A stretch of DNA of 64,000 bases from Microplitis mediator (GCF_029852145.1 NC_079975.1:11369264-11433263), one strand, 5' to 3'; positions 21,518-32,681 are shown, numbered from the stretch's first letter. The notes: generated from the sequence alone by a model not told the origin. Made by a program: numbers and translations.

Positions 21518-22697
21518 TGAAACGTAGTTAAGGTCCATCCCCTCTAGTAGGGATGAATCAACCGTTCGTTACCCATTTTAATTAAATGGGCCCGTGTCCC
21601 TTTTAGCTAGTAAGCTAATAATTCGATAATTGATCCTGGTGTTACCCGGTAAGGACCAGACGACCGGTTGGCCATGAATTTGTATATGCCAAATGCATAT
21701 AAAGGATCGGGAGTCGTGGGGCATGTTATATATCAGTAATATATGAAAAAAAAGAAAGTAGACTACAGGTGTTTGCAAAGCAAGCCAAACTAGTGAGAAG
21801 CACAAGAGATTATAAAAGGTATAATAATAGTATTATTATACTTACCTGTGAGTTGTTGGTTCACTGGTGCTGGTAAATGAGAGCAATAAGTAATTAAGAC
21901 AATTGTGAGCTCAGTATCACAATTGTCTGGTACAGCTACAAGCAGGTATTGTAGGTGGACATCGCGGCAGGTACGCGCTTCTGTAAGCAGGTATTACAGG
22001 ATAGGTCGCGGCAGGTACGCGCTTCTACAAGCAGATATTGTAGGAAAGTATCGTGGCAGGTACACGCTTCCACAAGCAGGTATTGTGGGATAATATCGTA
22101 GCAGGTATTGTGGGAAAGGAGTGCAGCAGGTATGTACCTCTACAAGCAGGTATTGTAGGAAAAGGATGTAGCAGGTATACATCGCTACGGGGTTACCGTC
22201 TTCTATAGGAAGGTAATATAGGCGAGGATGAGGATACAGCAGGTATGCACATCTACGGGGTTGCCGTCTTCTACAGGCAGGTACTGTAGGCTAGGATAAG
22301 GTGTAGGTAGGTTTACATGAATATAATCATTGCAGTTAATGATTATATTATTATTTAAGAGAGTACTTAAATACTACTGGATACTTAGTCGTAAACAGGT
22401 GGTTAAAAGAAAGAATTAAAAGATCAAACTGTATTTATTATAAAGTCATAATGAAGTGAAAGTGAGAAACAAGCTAATGATAATCGGCGCGCAGGCCTTT
22501 TTATATATTCACGTCGATGCTTACGCGTCGACGTGGTGCGCATCCCTTCCATTTAAAATGCGAATGGAGAGGGATTATGTAATAATAATAATAATTAAAT
22601 AATGCTAATGCAGGTAAACCAGATAACAAGTGGTAAATACCCTCGGTAACCGTCTATTATCATGGTATGATAATGAGGTATTATAAACCTCGTTACA
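21518..22697. mobile_element. Solo LTR, 1.18 kb, 4-bp target duplication ATAG
   Basis: It starts TGAAACG and ends CGTTACA, flanked by ATAG (21514-21517 and 22698-22701). The uninterrupted site is visible in the other arm of palindrome C (AGTTGATAGTTACTGAGATA, minus strand near 23085). It contains a minisatellite (21935-22310). No gag-pol. Confidence 0.75.
21935..22310. repeat. Minisatellite inside the solo LTR
   Basis: About seven imperfect units of roughly 45-57 bp around AAGCAGGTATTGTAGGA and GCAGGTACGCGCTTCTACAA. Unit order and length vary, and the last two carry ACGGGGTTGCCGTCTTCTA. Confidence 0.7.
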
Positions 22698-23337
22698 ATA
22701 GTTACAATAGTTACTGAGATAATTGCAATTTTGCTCTAAAAAATGAAATTTTTCAAGATATTATTAACTTTCCCGGGTAAAACATAAATTTAATCATAAA
22801 AATTTCATAGGAAATTCAATTTTCTACAAAATATACCTAATAAAAATTTATTCAAAGTTGACACAGAGATAATAGCGATTCTTGGTGAAAGCCAACAAAT
22901 AACGAAAGATGTGAACATAAAACTGCCAGTTTCTGAATAACTATAAATTTCAAGTTTTTACCAGAAGGCCAATTTTGTAAGAAATTTAATTTTCTATGAA
23001 ATTTATATAATAAAAATTCATGTTTTACTCCGAAAAAGTGATGATATCTTGCAAAATTCTATTTTTTAAAACAAAACTGCAATTATCTCAGTAACTATCA
23101 ACTTTACCTAATTTTATTATAGGACCTGTTTGTAGAGAATTAAATTTCCGATCAAAATGAATTAGAAAAAAAATTTAAACAACTTCTAACTTTAGCGGGA
23201 TTTGGCGAGCCTAAGATATCGACCTAAAATTTTTGTGTTTTCCGAAAATTTTTTTTTTGTACAAAGAAAAATATTTTAGGTGTTAATTATGAAAATTAAA
23301 AAAAAGCGGATTTCGGGCCCACCCTAATATATATATA

Positions 23338-23338
23338 C

Positions 23339-23411
<73 letters not shown>
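23338..23411. repeat. (TA)n microsatellite between palindromes C and D
   Basis: Almost pure TA, with two ATAC interruptions at the left. It separates the CCCTAA end of C from the TTAGG end of D. Confidence 0.9.
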
Positions 23412-23415
<4 letters not shown>

Positions 23416-23894
23416 GACGATTCAATTCCGCAAAAGTTTTTTTTTTCAAGTGCTCAAGCAAAATCTCAATCTACATCGAAAAGAAAAATTATCACCAAAT
23501 GTGAGCTCTTAATTCCAATGCTAACCCGTTCGGCATCCATGTCAGAAAAGCATTATTATGTTATCTGAAAAAATATATCTTTTAGAGGCCAGACAAATTT
23601 TATTTTTTTGACAACTTTTTACGGATAACGGTTTATCGAGATCTAAAAGATAACTATGATAACTTCTGTAGATGTCCTTATGAGGCCAAAAAGATATCTT
23701 TTTGTTAACATTTCATCATAACCTAAATCTATCAGCAAATAGATATACGTGCAAAGAGTGTTTGATAATAAATGACCTTTAGAAAAACATTTAAAGAACT
23801 AACTATAAGTAAAAAAAATGGACGTTTACGAAAATTCTCAAATATTTCAATAAACAATTCTAATCTTTAGGAACCTCAGATTATTGAGCCTCAA

Positions 23895-24277
23895 CCTGAT
23901 TAAACAACTGAATTCGACCGAATAAAAAATTTAATTCTGTTATATTCTGTCGAATTCTGCAAAACAGAATTCAACTGAATTGAAAATTAGAATTAGAATT
24001 AAACAGAATAAAACCGATTTAAAAATTTCAAATTCGTTTTGATTCAGTTTAATTCGGATTCAGAACCAGAAATTGGAGAATTATTTTCGAATTAATCAGA
24101 ATTAAACCGAATTGAATTATTTAAATTCGTTTTAATTTGGACGAATTCTGTTTTTCCTGCTGCATTAGACAGAATTCATTTTTAAGTTAGGTACCGAATT
24201 AACAGAATTTATCTGAATTAAATAGAATTAAAAATTTAATTATGTTTAGTTCGATCGAATTCAGTTGTTTAATCAGG
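23895..24277. mobile_element. MITE, CCTGATTAAAC ends, inserted in Q
   Basis: CCTGATTAAACAACTGAATT inverts as AATTCAGTTGTTTAATCAGG. The interior repeats AATTCTGTTTAATTCGG-like words on both strands. The inverted Q copy lacks it: there the site reads, on the minus strand, CCTCAATCATTACCC, against CCTCAA-element-CAATCATTACCC here. This gives a duplication of about CAA (2-3 bp). Confidence 0.8.
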
Positions 24278-24288
24278 GGCAATCATTA

Positions 24289-24411
24289 CCCTGAATAAGA
24301 AAAGTAATTTAATCCTCGCTAAGTGAATATCTGTATATTAGTCGATTAAAATTATTTTTAGATTATTTCAAATTGTTTTAAATCATTTCAAATAATTTTT
24401 TTTAATTAGGG
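24289..24411. mobile_element. MITE, CCCTGAATAAG ends, in Q (forward copy)
   Basis: CCCTGAATAAGAAAAGTAAT ... TTTTTTTTAATTAGGG with TA on both sides. Also present inverted at 40932-41054 in the other Q copy, so it entered Q before Q spread. Confidence 0.65.
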
Positions 24412-24776
24412 TAGCAAACTTTGAAGTTAATAGCAAATGTCAATTGGATTACACTACAATGATAGTAGAAATAATAATAGCGATAATAGTAGTGACAATA
24501 ATGATCATGGTGATAAACAAGTTGCAGTGAATTTGAAGATTAATATTGTTATTATTATTTTTATTATCATTATTATTATGAGTATGATTATTAAAACTAA
24601 ATTATTATTATTAATTATATTTAAATTATAATAGAATTTCGAATGAATTATTTTCTAATAAATAATAAACAATAAAAACCGAAAAATTTTTAAATATTAA
24701 TTATTATTAAGTAACCTCAAAATCACACCTCATTAGAGATAACTTTATTATACCATTGATCCAATATCTTTTAGAC

Positions 24777-25892
24777 GGTGACACGCGTTAATATCTCCGG
24801 ACAAAATATCCCCGACAAAATATCCACGACAAAATATCCCCCGACATAATATCCACGCGACAAAATATCCCCGCGACAAAATATCTCCAGACAAAATATC
24901 TCAGGATAAAATATCTTCATGACAAAATATATGTTGACAAAATATCCCTATCGTTGAATAATCGATGAAGAAATTTGTGAAAAAAGGGCATAATTTTATT
25001 ACAAGTGGATGCGTTAAGATATTTTTGTATTTACACACACACAAAATACCTGCAAAAAAGACACGTCCTATTGCACGTATGTGTGTTCATATATTTTTGT
25101 GATTACACACACCCAAAACCTCTGAAAAAAGGGCACAATTTTATTGCAAACGGATGCATTCAGATGTTTATGTATTTACACACACACAAAATGCTTGAAA
25201 AAAAGGACAAGTACTATTGCATGTATGTGTGTTCATATATTTTTGTGATTACACACACCCAAAACCTCTGAAAAAAGGGCACAATTTTATTGCAAACGGA
25301 TGCATTCAGATATTTATGTATTTACACACACACAAAATGCTTGAAAAAAAGAACACGTACTATTGCATGTATGTGTGTTAATATATTTTTGTAATTACAC
25401 TTACCCAAAACCTCTGAAAAAAGAGCACAATTTTATTGCAAACGGATGCATTCAGATATTTATGATTAATATTAAATTTGACTAAAACTATTGATGAAAA
25501 GTGACCTTAAATAGTTGGTAATTACTAATAGTTGATAATAGATTATATTACTTACAGTAATTAAATTAATCAATAAGTTTACGTTTTTTTGTATTTCAAT
25601 TCAATTATTTTTATTAATGTTAGTAAAGAAGTTCAATATAATCTTTAACGTTTTATACTTATTTCTTTCTTATTATTTTAAATTGCTTTTATTAAAAATT
25701 TTGGTCAACGTAAATATTCGTGGATATTTTGTCTACATATAATTTGTCATGAAGATATTTTATCCTGAGATATTTTGACTGGAGATATTTTGTCGCGGGG
25801 ATATTTTGTCGCGTGGATATTATGTCGGGGGATATTTTGTCGTGGATATTTTGTCGGGGATATTTTGTCCGGGGATATTAACGCACGTAACC
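24777..25892. mobile_element. Foldback element N, same family as M
   Basis: Ends GGTGACACGCGTTAATATC and the inverse of GATATTAACGCACGTAACC, with a 9-bp duplication CTTTTAGAC (24768-24776, 25893-25901). Each end leads into tandem units of about 15 bp, GACAAAATATCCCCG, left 24798-24950, inverse right 25725-25878. The interior is unrelated to that of M and contains a 146-bp tandem repeat. Nine-bp duplications with G...C ends are seen in Mutator-like and foldback elements; no transposase is present to decide. Confidence 0.85.
24985..25455. repeat. 146-bp tandem repeat inside N
   Basis: About three units. The landmarks CACACACAAAATGCTTGAAA and ACCTCTGAAAAAAGGGCACA recur at roughly 146-bp spacing (near 25043, 25188, 25335). 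Frames across it are repeat by-products. Confidence 0.75.
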
Positions 25893-25997
25893 CTTTTAGA
25901 CATCAGAAAAATGTGATCTTTATAATAACTTTTTGCCGACCGGGAAATACTTGCCATTTCAATTTAATTTTTTCCTATTTAAATGCATGTAAAAAAA

Positions 25998-26282
25998 TTT
26001 TTTTTTTTTCAAATTTCTAATGCTGAGCTGCTTTTCATAATATTGAGAAACGAATCGTTGGATCTTCTATGGGATTCCATGCTCTTTAAAATTGCTCCTT
26101 CAAAAATGAAAAAACTACGATTTTCTTGAACAAATTTAGGTTGATAGCTCTTACTGGTGAACCAGCGTGAGCTACATTAAAAAATCCAAGAGCAATTTTA
26201 AAGAGCATGGAATCCCCTACAAGATCCAACGATTCGTTTCTCAATATTATGAAAAGCAGCTCAGCATTAGAAATTAAAAAAA
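25998..26282. repeat. Small palindrome within D
   Basis: AAATTTCTAATGCTGAGCTGC... is inverted as ...GCAGCTCAGCATTAGAAATT. The arms are about 105 bp with a loop of about 75 bp around 26110-26185. No terminal signature of a known family. Confidence 0.7.
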
Positions 26283-26299
26283 AAAAAATTTGTCTATCG

Positions 26300-26905
26300 G
26301 TTGACCCTGCGGGCCAGCCCAGTAACTTCCCGCTGTTTTCGAGCTCCTTGAGCTCGAAAACATTGTTGTGAGTACATTTTCAAGCTCTTCGAGCTCGAAA
26401 ATACTATTGTATCCCATTCTTTTCGAAAAAAACCGTTTTTAGAATTTCTTTCTTCCACGATATCTCACGAACGAATCGACCGATTTCAATGGTTGAGGCA
26501 GCAATCGACGTGTTTTATTGAATTCTAGAGCTGATCAAATTTTGAAATTGTATGGTTAAGTCGTTTCAAAGATATTCGCAAAAAACCGTTTTTTGGCATT
26601 TCTTTTGCCCACGATATCTCACGAACGAATGAACCGATTTTGATGGTTGAGGCGGCAATCGACGCGTTTTATTGAGTTCTAGAGCTGACTAGATTTTGAA
26701 GTCGATCGTTCGAGTCGTTTCTGAGAAATCAATAAAAAACTAAAAAAAAAAAAAATTTTTTTTCCGTAATTCGCCAATATTTTCGAATCTACTTGATCAA
26801 ATGATCTGGAATTTTCAGAAAAGTTGATGGCCAACAAGTTCTTTCGATTGCCGCCTTAACCATCCAAATCGGCTCATTAGTTAAAAAGTTATAAGCCAGT
26901 CACAC

Positions 26906-26988
<83 letters not shown>

Positions 26989-27175
26989 TACATACAGACA
27001 CTCGGACATCATTCTAAAAATAGTCAGAATAGCTTCCTAGGACCTCAGAACGTCGACATCTGATGAAATTTCGATTTTCGCAAATCGGGGTGAAAACAAT
27101 AACTTCCCAATTTTTCGAAAATCGTCGATTTTCTTAGCGCGAAGTTAAAAATTTTTTTATATGCATTTTAAATGG
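26300..27175 (+). repeat. Dispersed repeat P (AACTTCCCGC family), copy 1
   Basis: Starts near GGTTGACCCTGCGGGCCAGC, then AACTTCCCGCTGTTTTCGAG. The middle is of the form CGATATCTCACGAACGAAT...ACCGATTTTGATGGTTGAGG, repeated twice, then (CA)n. It ends CCTAGGACCTCAGAACGTCG ... TTTTCTTAGCGCGAAGTTA. Copies occur at 36602, 45040 (minus) and 56245. There is no coding frame. Confidence 0.75.
26909..26985. repeat. (CA)n microsatellite
   Basis: About 75 bp of CA, followed by CATACATACATACAGACAC. Part of repeat P; the copy at 56245 carries (ACGT)n at the same place. Confidence 0.9.
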
Positions 27176-27312
27176 CAAAAAATCAAATTGGAATGGAAAG
27201 TATTTAGCATTGGAATGAAGAGCTTATATTTGGTGAGAATTTTTCTTTTTCGATGTAGATTGAGATTTTGCTTGAGCACTTAAAAAAAAAACTTTTGCGG
27301 AAATGAATCACC

Positions 27313-27349
<37 letters not shown>

Positions 27350-27352
<3 letters not shown>

Positions 27353-28396
27353 AACATGAGGAAAATTCGACATCGACCCGAGGTTTTAAATTATTTGAAA
27401 ATAATGAATCGTTATCCGGTGAGCCAATTCTGGTGACACCTATAGTGAAAAATTTCGACTACGACCAAGCAATCGACTCGACGCATTGATTGAAACGAGA
27501 GATCCGGGATAGACGCCGTACTGAACGGCCACGTTTTTTTATTTGAACAAGTCGACTCTGAACAATTCTCAATTCCGACGTATGGACGATTTGAATTACG
27601 ACATGTAAGATCAATCCGAGTTTGATCAACGAATAATAATTCGCGACAATTAATTACGACCGACAATAACCGAGTTCGTGAACAAGTGAACAAGCCGACG
27701 CCTCGGCCCGAAACTGAACAAAGTGTACAACCGATTTGTTAATAAACGAGTGAAGTGCAATAATAATTAATTAAGGAAATAATTAATTTCGCGTAATAAC
27801 TGTGTGATCGTGAAATTGAACGCGTTGCCGAAATAAAATATTATTTTATATTTTATTTTATTTCGTTCGAGTAATTCTGAGAATTACGGATTATCCGTGT
27901 CTCATTCGTACCGAGTCGAGTCTTACGTTTACAATACTCTGACGTCATTCGTCAAGTATTGTGTGTGAAAAATAAAATGATTTTATTTTAATTTCGTCAA
28001 CCGACTGTGTTTTCTCCGAGCAATGAACTAATCGTGATTTTTTTTTATCAACTACGATTTTTTTTGATAATTTTGTTTATATCGAGTCAAGCCGACAACG
28101 GCAAATTATTATTTTGTTTGTAACCGATTATTTTTGTGAGACCGATCAATTTATTATTCTGTGTTCAATATACGATTAATTAATTTTGTTTAATTCTGAT
28201 CAATTATTTATCGTAATCTTAAGTGCCTGACCTCTCCCCGATCCGCCACCCTGAGTCGACATTTTTGATAATTGTTTAATTGGTGATATTAAAATCACCT
28301 GGCGCCCAACTATAAATTTTGAACAAGGTTGCCAATAATCGTAAGTGTATTCGGACTTCACTCCGGTAGATCCCCGGTGGTGAAAAACCCGTTACA
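27350..28396. mobile_element. Solo LTR, 1.05 kb, in a (TA)n tract
   Basis: TGTAACATGAGGAAAATTCG at the start and CCCGTTACA at the end, flanked by ATAT on both sides. The last 140 bp (GGCGCCCAACTATAAATT ... CCGGTGGTGAAAAACCC) recur reversed at 50149-50290. There is no internal gag-pol, and the short minus-strand frame at 27412-27693 resembles no protein. Confidence 0.65.
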
Positions 28397-28399
28397 ATA

Positions 28400-28650
28400 T
28401 ATAGCGTTGCTACTAGGTGACGCGATCGATAAAATGCGGCAGTTACCGTCAAACATCGATTATTTCATTTATCCATTTCTACCACATTGGTGGGGACAAT
28501 AAATAATAGAGCGCTGGACTGCATACATTCATTCAAGCATTTTTCCTGTACTGTTTACTTACAATTACTGTGTTACTATCGTTTATTTAAATAAAACATT
28601 TGTTTAAATTAATTAGTTGGTTTTAATAATTTATATTATCACCTCAACTA
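28400..28650 (+). repeat. 5' LTR of the Gypsy element
   Basis: 251 bp, from TATAGCGTTGCTACTAGGTG to CACCTCAACTA. The first bases are diverged from the TGTGG of the right copy. A few percent divergence from 32431-32681 by eye suggests an old insertion. Confidence 0.75.
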
Positions 28651-28656
28651 CTGAAT

Positions 28657-28674
28657 TGGTGACCCCGACGAAAT
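28657..28674 (+). promoter_or_regulatory. Primer binding site, tRNA-Trp type
   Basis: TGGTGACCCCGACGAAAT begins 6 bp after the LTR. It matches the complement of the tRNA-Trp 3' end in the first 14 bases. The second copy is at 32688. Confidence 0.75.
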
Positions 28675-28981
28675 CTCTTTTAAAGGGAAGCGTCGAACAC
28701 GTGCATTCCGCAAGTTCTCGCATCGTTTTACCGCAAATATTTGGTCTCACTGCCGATTAATCGACATTTTATTAAATATGATTAATTTTTCGCACACTGT
28801 CGCGTTAAATTTTCTGGTAGCTACGACATCGGAAATAGTTTCGAAGATTAAGCCAGAGCGTCAGCCGAACATTCCTGAGTGGCAAGTCATCGCTGGATAC
28901 GTAGTAAAATTAAAATAAAATAATTTTAAGTGCAGGTGATATTATTTTTTGAAATATTATTTTTCTGTTTTATATTTCAAA

Positions 28982-29239
28982 ATGTACGCATCCGCCGCCG
29001 AGGAACTCGCTGCTTTGCGTAAGCAACTTGCACTGTTGACTGCCGAGTATAGCGAAATGCTTGCTCAGAAGCAACTTCCAAATACACGATCCAGAGCATA
29101 CCGACACCATCGTCCTCGGAATGTTGAAAATTCGACTATTGCTGGTATCATTACAAGCATGGTAAAAATGCTCGATCATGCGCACCCGGCTGAAAATGGC
29201 AGGGAAATTCCAACGAGAATCACTAGCGGCGGAGAGTGA
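28982..29239 (+). pseudogene. Gag-like remnant of the Gypsy element
   Basis: From the ATG at 28982, 85 codons begin MYASAAEELAALRKQLALL, a leucine-rich heptad-like start common in Gypsy Gag proteins of this group. It ends at a TGA in 29237-29239. The capsid core and zinc knuckles are missing, so about 200 residues have been deleted or scrambled before the protease. Confidence 0.55.
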
Positions 29240-29933
29240 TTCTCAATCGATTTCACGCCGATTATATATTAAAGATCGAGTCACTAGGACCGAGTTTCTC
29301 GTGGACACTGGCTCTGATTTATCAGTTTTTCCTCGCGGCTCGATGAAATCGCATACAACTCCCATAGGTTATCAGCTTTATGCCGCAAATGGCACGATTA
29401 TCGAAACCTATGGTTTATCATTACAAACAGTGAATCTCGGACTGCGTCGAGATTTCACGTGGAATTTTATTGTTGCCGATGTCACCAAACCGATACTTGG
29501 GGCTGATTTTTTGAGTCATTTTGATTTGCTAGTCGACCTCAAACGCAAATGCTTACGCGACGGCATTACAGGTTTGACATCATCCGGTTATTTCCACGCA
29601 ACAACAGCATTGGACAAAATCAAGGCTGTGAATGATGGTTCCGTTTATATGAAACTGTTACGTGAGTTCGCCGATATCACACGATCTGATCCGTCCGACA
29701 ATAAGAAAAGGAAACATTCAACGGTGCTTCATGTTTGTACAACACCTGGTCCACCTGTTTCTAGCAAAGCTCGTCGCTTATCGCCGGACAATTTAAAAAT
29801 TGCTCAAGACGAGTTCCGTAAAATGATTGAGCAAGGCATTTGTCAGCCATCACAGAGTGCTTGGTCATGGCCATTACACATGGTCCAGAAAAAGGACGGT
29901 GGTAGAGACCATGTGGTGATTATCGCCCATTGA
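29178..29933 (+). pseudogene. Pol part 1: aspartic protease and RT N-terminus
   Basis: 251 codons. The retropepsin active site DTGSD is at residues 43-47, with flap-side segments (YAANGTIIETYG) and the C-terminal PILGADFLSHFD, all as expected for a Gypsy protease. RT fingers start near residue 195 (KARRLSPDNLKIAQDEFRKM) with the GICQPSQSAWSWP block and KKDGG. The frame is lost at 29930, just before the YRPLN block, which continues in another frame, so a small indel broke it. Confidence 0.85.
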
Positions 29934-30652
29934 ACGACCGTGCTCTTATCGATAAATATGCACTTCGATATATGGATGATTTTGCCGCTTATTTACACGG
30001 GAAACGAATCTTCTCTGTTGTCGATTTTACCAAAGCTTTCCTTCAACTTCGAGTAGCTCCAGAAGATGTCGAAAAAACAGCTATTATCACTCCGTTTGGC
30101 TTATTCGAGTTTTCATACATGACTTTTGGACTCAAAAATACAGCACAGACGTTCCAGAGATTTATCGACGAAATCACCCGTGATCTGGATTTCGTATTTC
30201 CATATATCGACGATATACTAGTCGCATCCAAAGACGAAGAGGAGCATTTAAAACACCTCAAGATATTATTTCAACGTCTTCGTGATTATGGACTAGTAAT
30301 AAACGTTCCGAAGTGCCAGCTAGGCAAAACCGAAGTTAAATTTCTCGGTCATTTAATCAACGAGCACTGCATTAAACCATTGCCGGAAAAAGTTGAGGCT
30401 ATCGTTAATCTCCAATCTCCAGAAACTGTTAAAGCACTTCGTGGATTCCTCGGCACAATTCATTTCTACAGAAAGTTCATTAAGAACGCTGCAGAAATTT
30501 TTGCGCGGTTAAATAAAGTACTGGAAGGACCAAAAATCAAAGGATCGCATCCTGTCAACTGGACAGCTTATTTGCAAATCGCTTTTGATGCCGCTAAACG
30601 ATCTCTCGCTGATGCAACACATCTCGTGCATCGAAGAACTGACGTGGATTGA
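29930..30652 (+). pseudogene. Pol part 2: RT palm and connection
   Basis: 240 codons. RT motif A VVDFTKAF (normally D-x-x-x-A/G-Y), motif B with FGLKNTAQTFQRF, and catalytic YIDD at about residues 92-95. Then CQLGKTEVKFLGHLI and the thumb/connection LRGFLGTIHFYRKFIKN. It ends at a TGA (30650-30652), beyond which RNase H continues in the same frame (IFTDASEIGIGAVLQQ). The Y-to-F change in motif A and the stop make it inactive. Confidence 0.87.
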
Positions 30653-31096
30653 GCGATTTTTACCGATGCATCAGAAATCGGGATCGGTGCCGTCCTCCAG
30701 CAACGCATAAACAACGACTGGCAGCCGCTGGCTTTCTTTAGCCGGAAATTACAGCCGTCGATCCAAAAATTGTCGACTTATGATCATCACCTACACGCGA
30801 TCTACGAAGCCGTGAGACATTTCCGACATATTTTCGAGGGTAGACACGTAACGATCTACACAGATCACAAACTGCTTCAACACGCATTTAAACAGCGTAC
30901 CGAGAGAGCTTCACCATGGCAATTCCGCCGTTTGGATTTCATCAGTCAATTTACGACTGACATTAGACATGTGTCGGGCAATGACAATTTTGTCGCTGAC
31001 ACATTGTCACGAGTCGAAGCAGTGTCTACTGCCATTACATCGGAAGAACTTGTCGATGCACAGAAGCAAGATCTCGAGCTTCAACAACTGATCTAA
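30653..31096 (+). pseudogene. Pol part 3: RNase H
   Basis: Continues in frame after the TGA: FTDASEIGIGAVL (first catalytic D), the E-containing HLHAIYEAVRHFRH, TIYTDHKLL (third acidic residue) and HVSGNDNFVADTLSR, the usual Gypsy RNase H end. A TAA at 31094-31096 separates it from the integrase. Confidence 0.85.
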
Positions 31097-31108
31097 CAGA
31101 CAACCGCG

Positions 31109-31429
31109 TTGCAGCTTCGACGAATCAATTTCGACAACGGTTTAGCATTGTACTGTGACATTGCGTCAGGTACGGTACAATCATACGTTTCAGAGCCGCT
31201 GAGAAAGAAGGTGTTTGATTCACTGCACTCGCTAGCTCATCCCGGAATCAAAGGATCATTGAAAATGATTTCTAAACAATACGTCTGGCCGTCGATTAAT
31301 AAAGACTGCCGTAAATGGGCAAAATCCTGCATCGATTGCCAGAAAAATAAAATTCAGAGACAGGTGTCATCGCCGATGCCAGTTTTGAACCTCAAACTGA
31401 ACGATTCGAGCACATACACATCGATCTAG
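31109..31429 (+). pseudogene. Pol part 4: integrase zinc domain
   Basis: HHCC-type domain: LHSLAHPGIKGSLKMI with the histidines, then CRKWAKSCIDCQKNK with the cysteines. It stops at TAG (31427-31429). The catalytic core is in a different frame, so there is an indel near 31425-31455. Confidence 0.85.
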
Positions 31430-31454
31430 TGTATTTAAAAACGTTAATCAATGC

Positions 31455-32141
31455 TTGACTATCATCGACCGATTCACGAGGTTTCCTGAGGCTGTTCCGT
31501 TATCCAATGGAATTGCAGAGACGATAGCACACGCACTATCGCTGCACTGGATTTCACGCCACGGAGTACCGAAACGCGTAACTTCGGACCAAGGTCCGCA
31601 ATTTAAATCGTCATTATTCCAGTCGCTATTAAAAATGTGCGGAATAAAACACCTACACACTACGCCGTATCATCCGCAAGCCAATGGTCTCGTCGAACGT
31701 TTACATCGTCAGTTAAAAGCAGCACTTTTGTGTCACCAAGAGTCATGGTACGACGCATTACCAGCCGTTTTGCTCGGCTTACGCGCTGCCTGGAAAGTCG
31801 ACATACAGACGACGCCGGCTGAATTAGTGTACGGTGAGCCAATTCGTTTACCTGGTGAGTTACTCACTCCCAGTAACAAAACTTCACCTCATGACATCAT
31901 TAATACATTAAAACGTCATTTCAATTTATTGGTACCGACCGAAAGGTCGCGTCACGGCAAGTATTCTGTTTTCTGTTTTAGGAACCTTAGTACTCGCAGC
32001 CACGTACTGGTACGGAATGATCAAGTTCGACCATCTTTCTCGCCACCGTACGAAGGTCCATATCGTGTCATAACCCGACACGACAAATATTTTATCGTCA
32101 ATTTCGAGGACGACAAATCGCCATTTCTGTGGACAGATTAA
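31455..32141 (+). pseudogene. Pol part 5: integrase core and C-terminus
   Basis: 228 codons. DDE core: TIIDRFTRFPEAVPL (first D), RVTSDQGPQF (second D) and HPQANGLVERLHRQ (E). Near residue 200 the C-terminal GPY module, PPYEGPYRVITR, is present. It ends at a TAA before the non-coding 3' region. No frame that could be an envelope follows. Confidence 0.87.
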
Positions 32142-32430
32142 AGCCGGTCTACGAGGCAAATTCAGTCGACACGGCGACGATAATAACAAACTCCCAGCCG
32201 AATAACACAGCAACCGAGACCCAAAAACGCCGAGTCCGGTTTAATATTTAAAAATTTACACGATTAAAATTTTTTTTTTTGCATAAAAGTTTTCTTTTTA
32301 CAAAGTAATAATTCACCACTTTATTATATTCATCTATTTAATTATTTATTTATTCATATCATTTGTAAATATTCCATTACTTTAATTATCATGTATTAAA
32401 TTAAAAAAAAAAAAAAAACAAAGGGAGTTC

Positions 32431-32681
32431 TGTGGCGTTGCTACTAGGTGACGCGATCGATCAAATTCGACAGTTTCCGTCGAACATCGATTTTTTCATT
32501 TATCCATTTCTACCACATTGGTGAGGACAATAAGTAATAGAGCGCTGGACTGTATACATGCATCCAAGCATTTTTCCTGTACTGTGCACTTACAATTACT
32601 GTGTTACTATCGTTTATTTAAATGAAACGTTTGTTTAAATTAATTAGTTGGTTTTAATAATTTATATTATCACCTCAACCA
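32431..32681 (+). repeat. 3' LTR-like copy of the Gypsy element
   Basis: Begins TGTGGCGTTGCTACTAGGTG after AAAGGGAGTTC and ends CACCTCAACCA. Unlike a normal 3' LTR it is followed by a primer site and leader (to 32766) that match 28651-28742. Confidence 0.8.

Larger units (their letters stand above)
21281..23337. mobile_element. Palindrome C, TTAGGG...CCCTAA ends
   Basis: TTAGGGTGGGCCGAGAATTC at the left is inverted as GGATTTCGGGCCCACCCTAA at the right. The left arm 21281-21517 continues after the inserted LTR at 22698. Landmarks such as TTAGGTCGATATCTTAGGCT recur inverted near 23220. Flanked by (TA)n on both sides. No coding frame. Confidence 0.8.
23523..24776 (+). repeat. Dispersed repeat Q, forward copy
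   Basis: From CCCGTTCGGCATCCATGTCA to CCATTGATCCAATATCTTTTAGAC, this segment is the inverse of about 40555-41485. It is rich in ATCTTTTAGAT/ATCTAAAAGAT words. The short frame inside (24437-24631) is an (AAT)n by-product. No coding function seen. Confidence 0.75.
23412..27316. mobile_element. Palindrome D, TTAGG...CCCTAA ends, filled with insertions
   Basis: TTAGGACGATTCAATTCCGC at the left is inverted as GCGGAAATGAATCACCCTAA at the right. The arms match for about 120 bp (23412-23530, 27185-27316), including ATCTCAATCTACATCGAAAA. The 3.6 kb between hold repeat Q, two CCTGATTAAA MITEs, foldback N, a small palindrome and one AACTTCCCGC repeat. Confidence 0.75.

Noticed and set aside
27412..27693. 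93-codon minus-strand frame in the solo LTR
   Set aside because: No domain, and it lies entirely within LTR sequence with a defined start and end.
32142..32430. Possible envelope gene after the Gypsy integrase
   Set aside because: Only about 290 bp lie between the integrase stop and the right LTR, and no membrane-protein frame is present.
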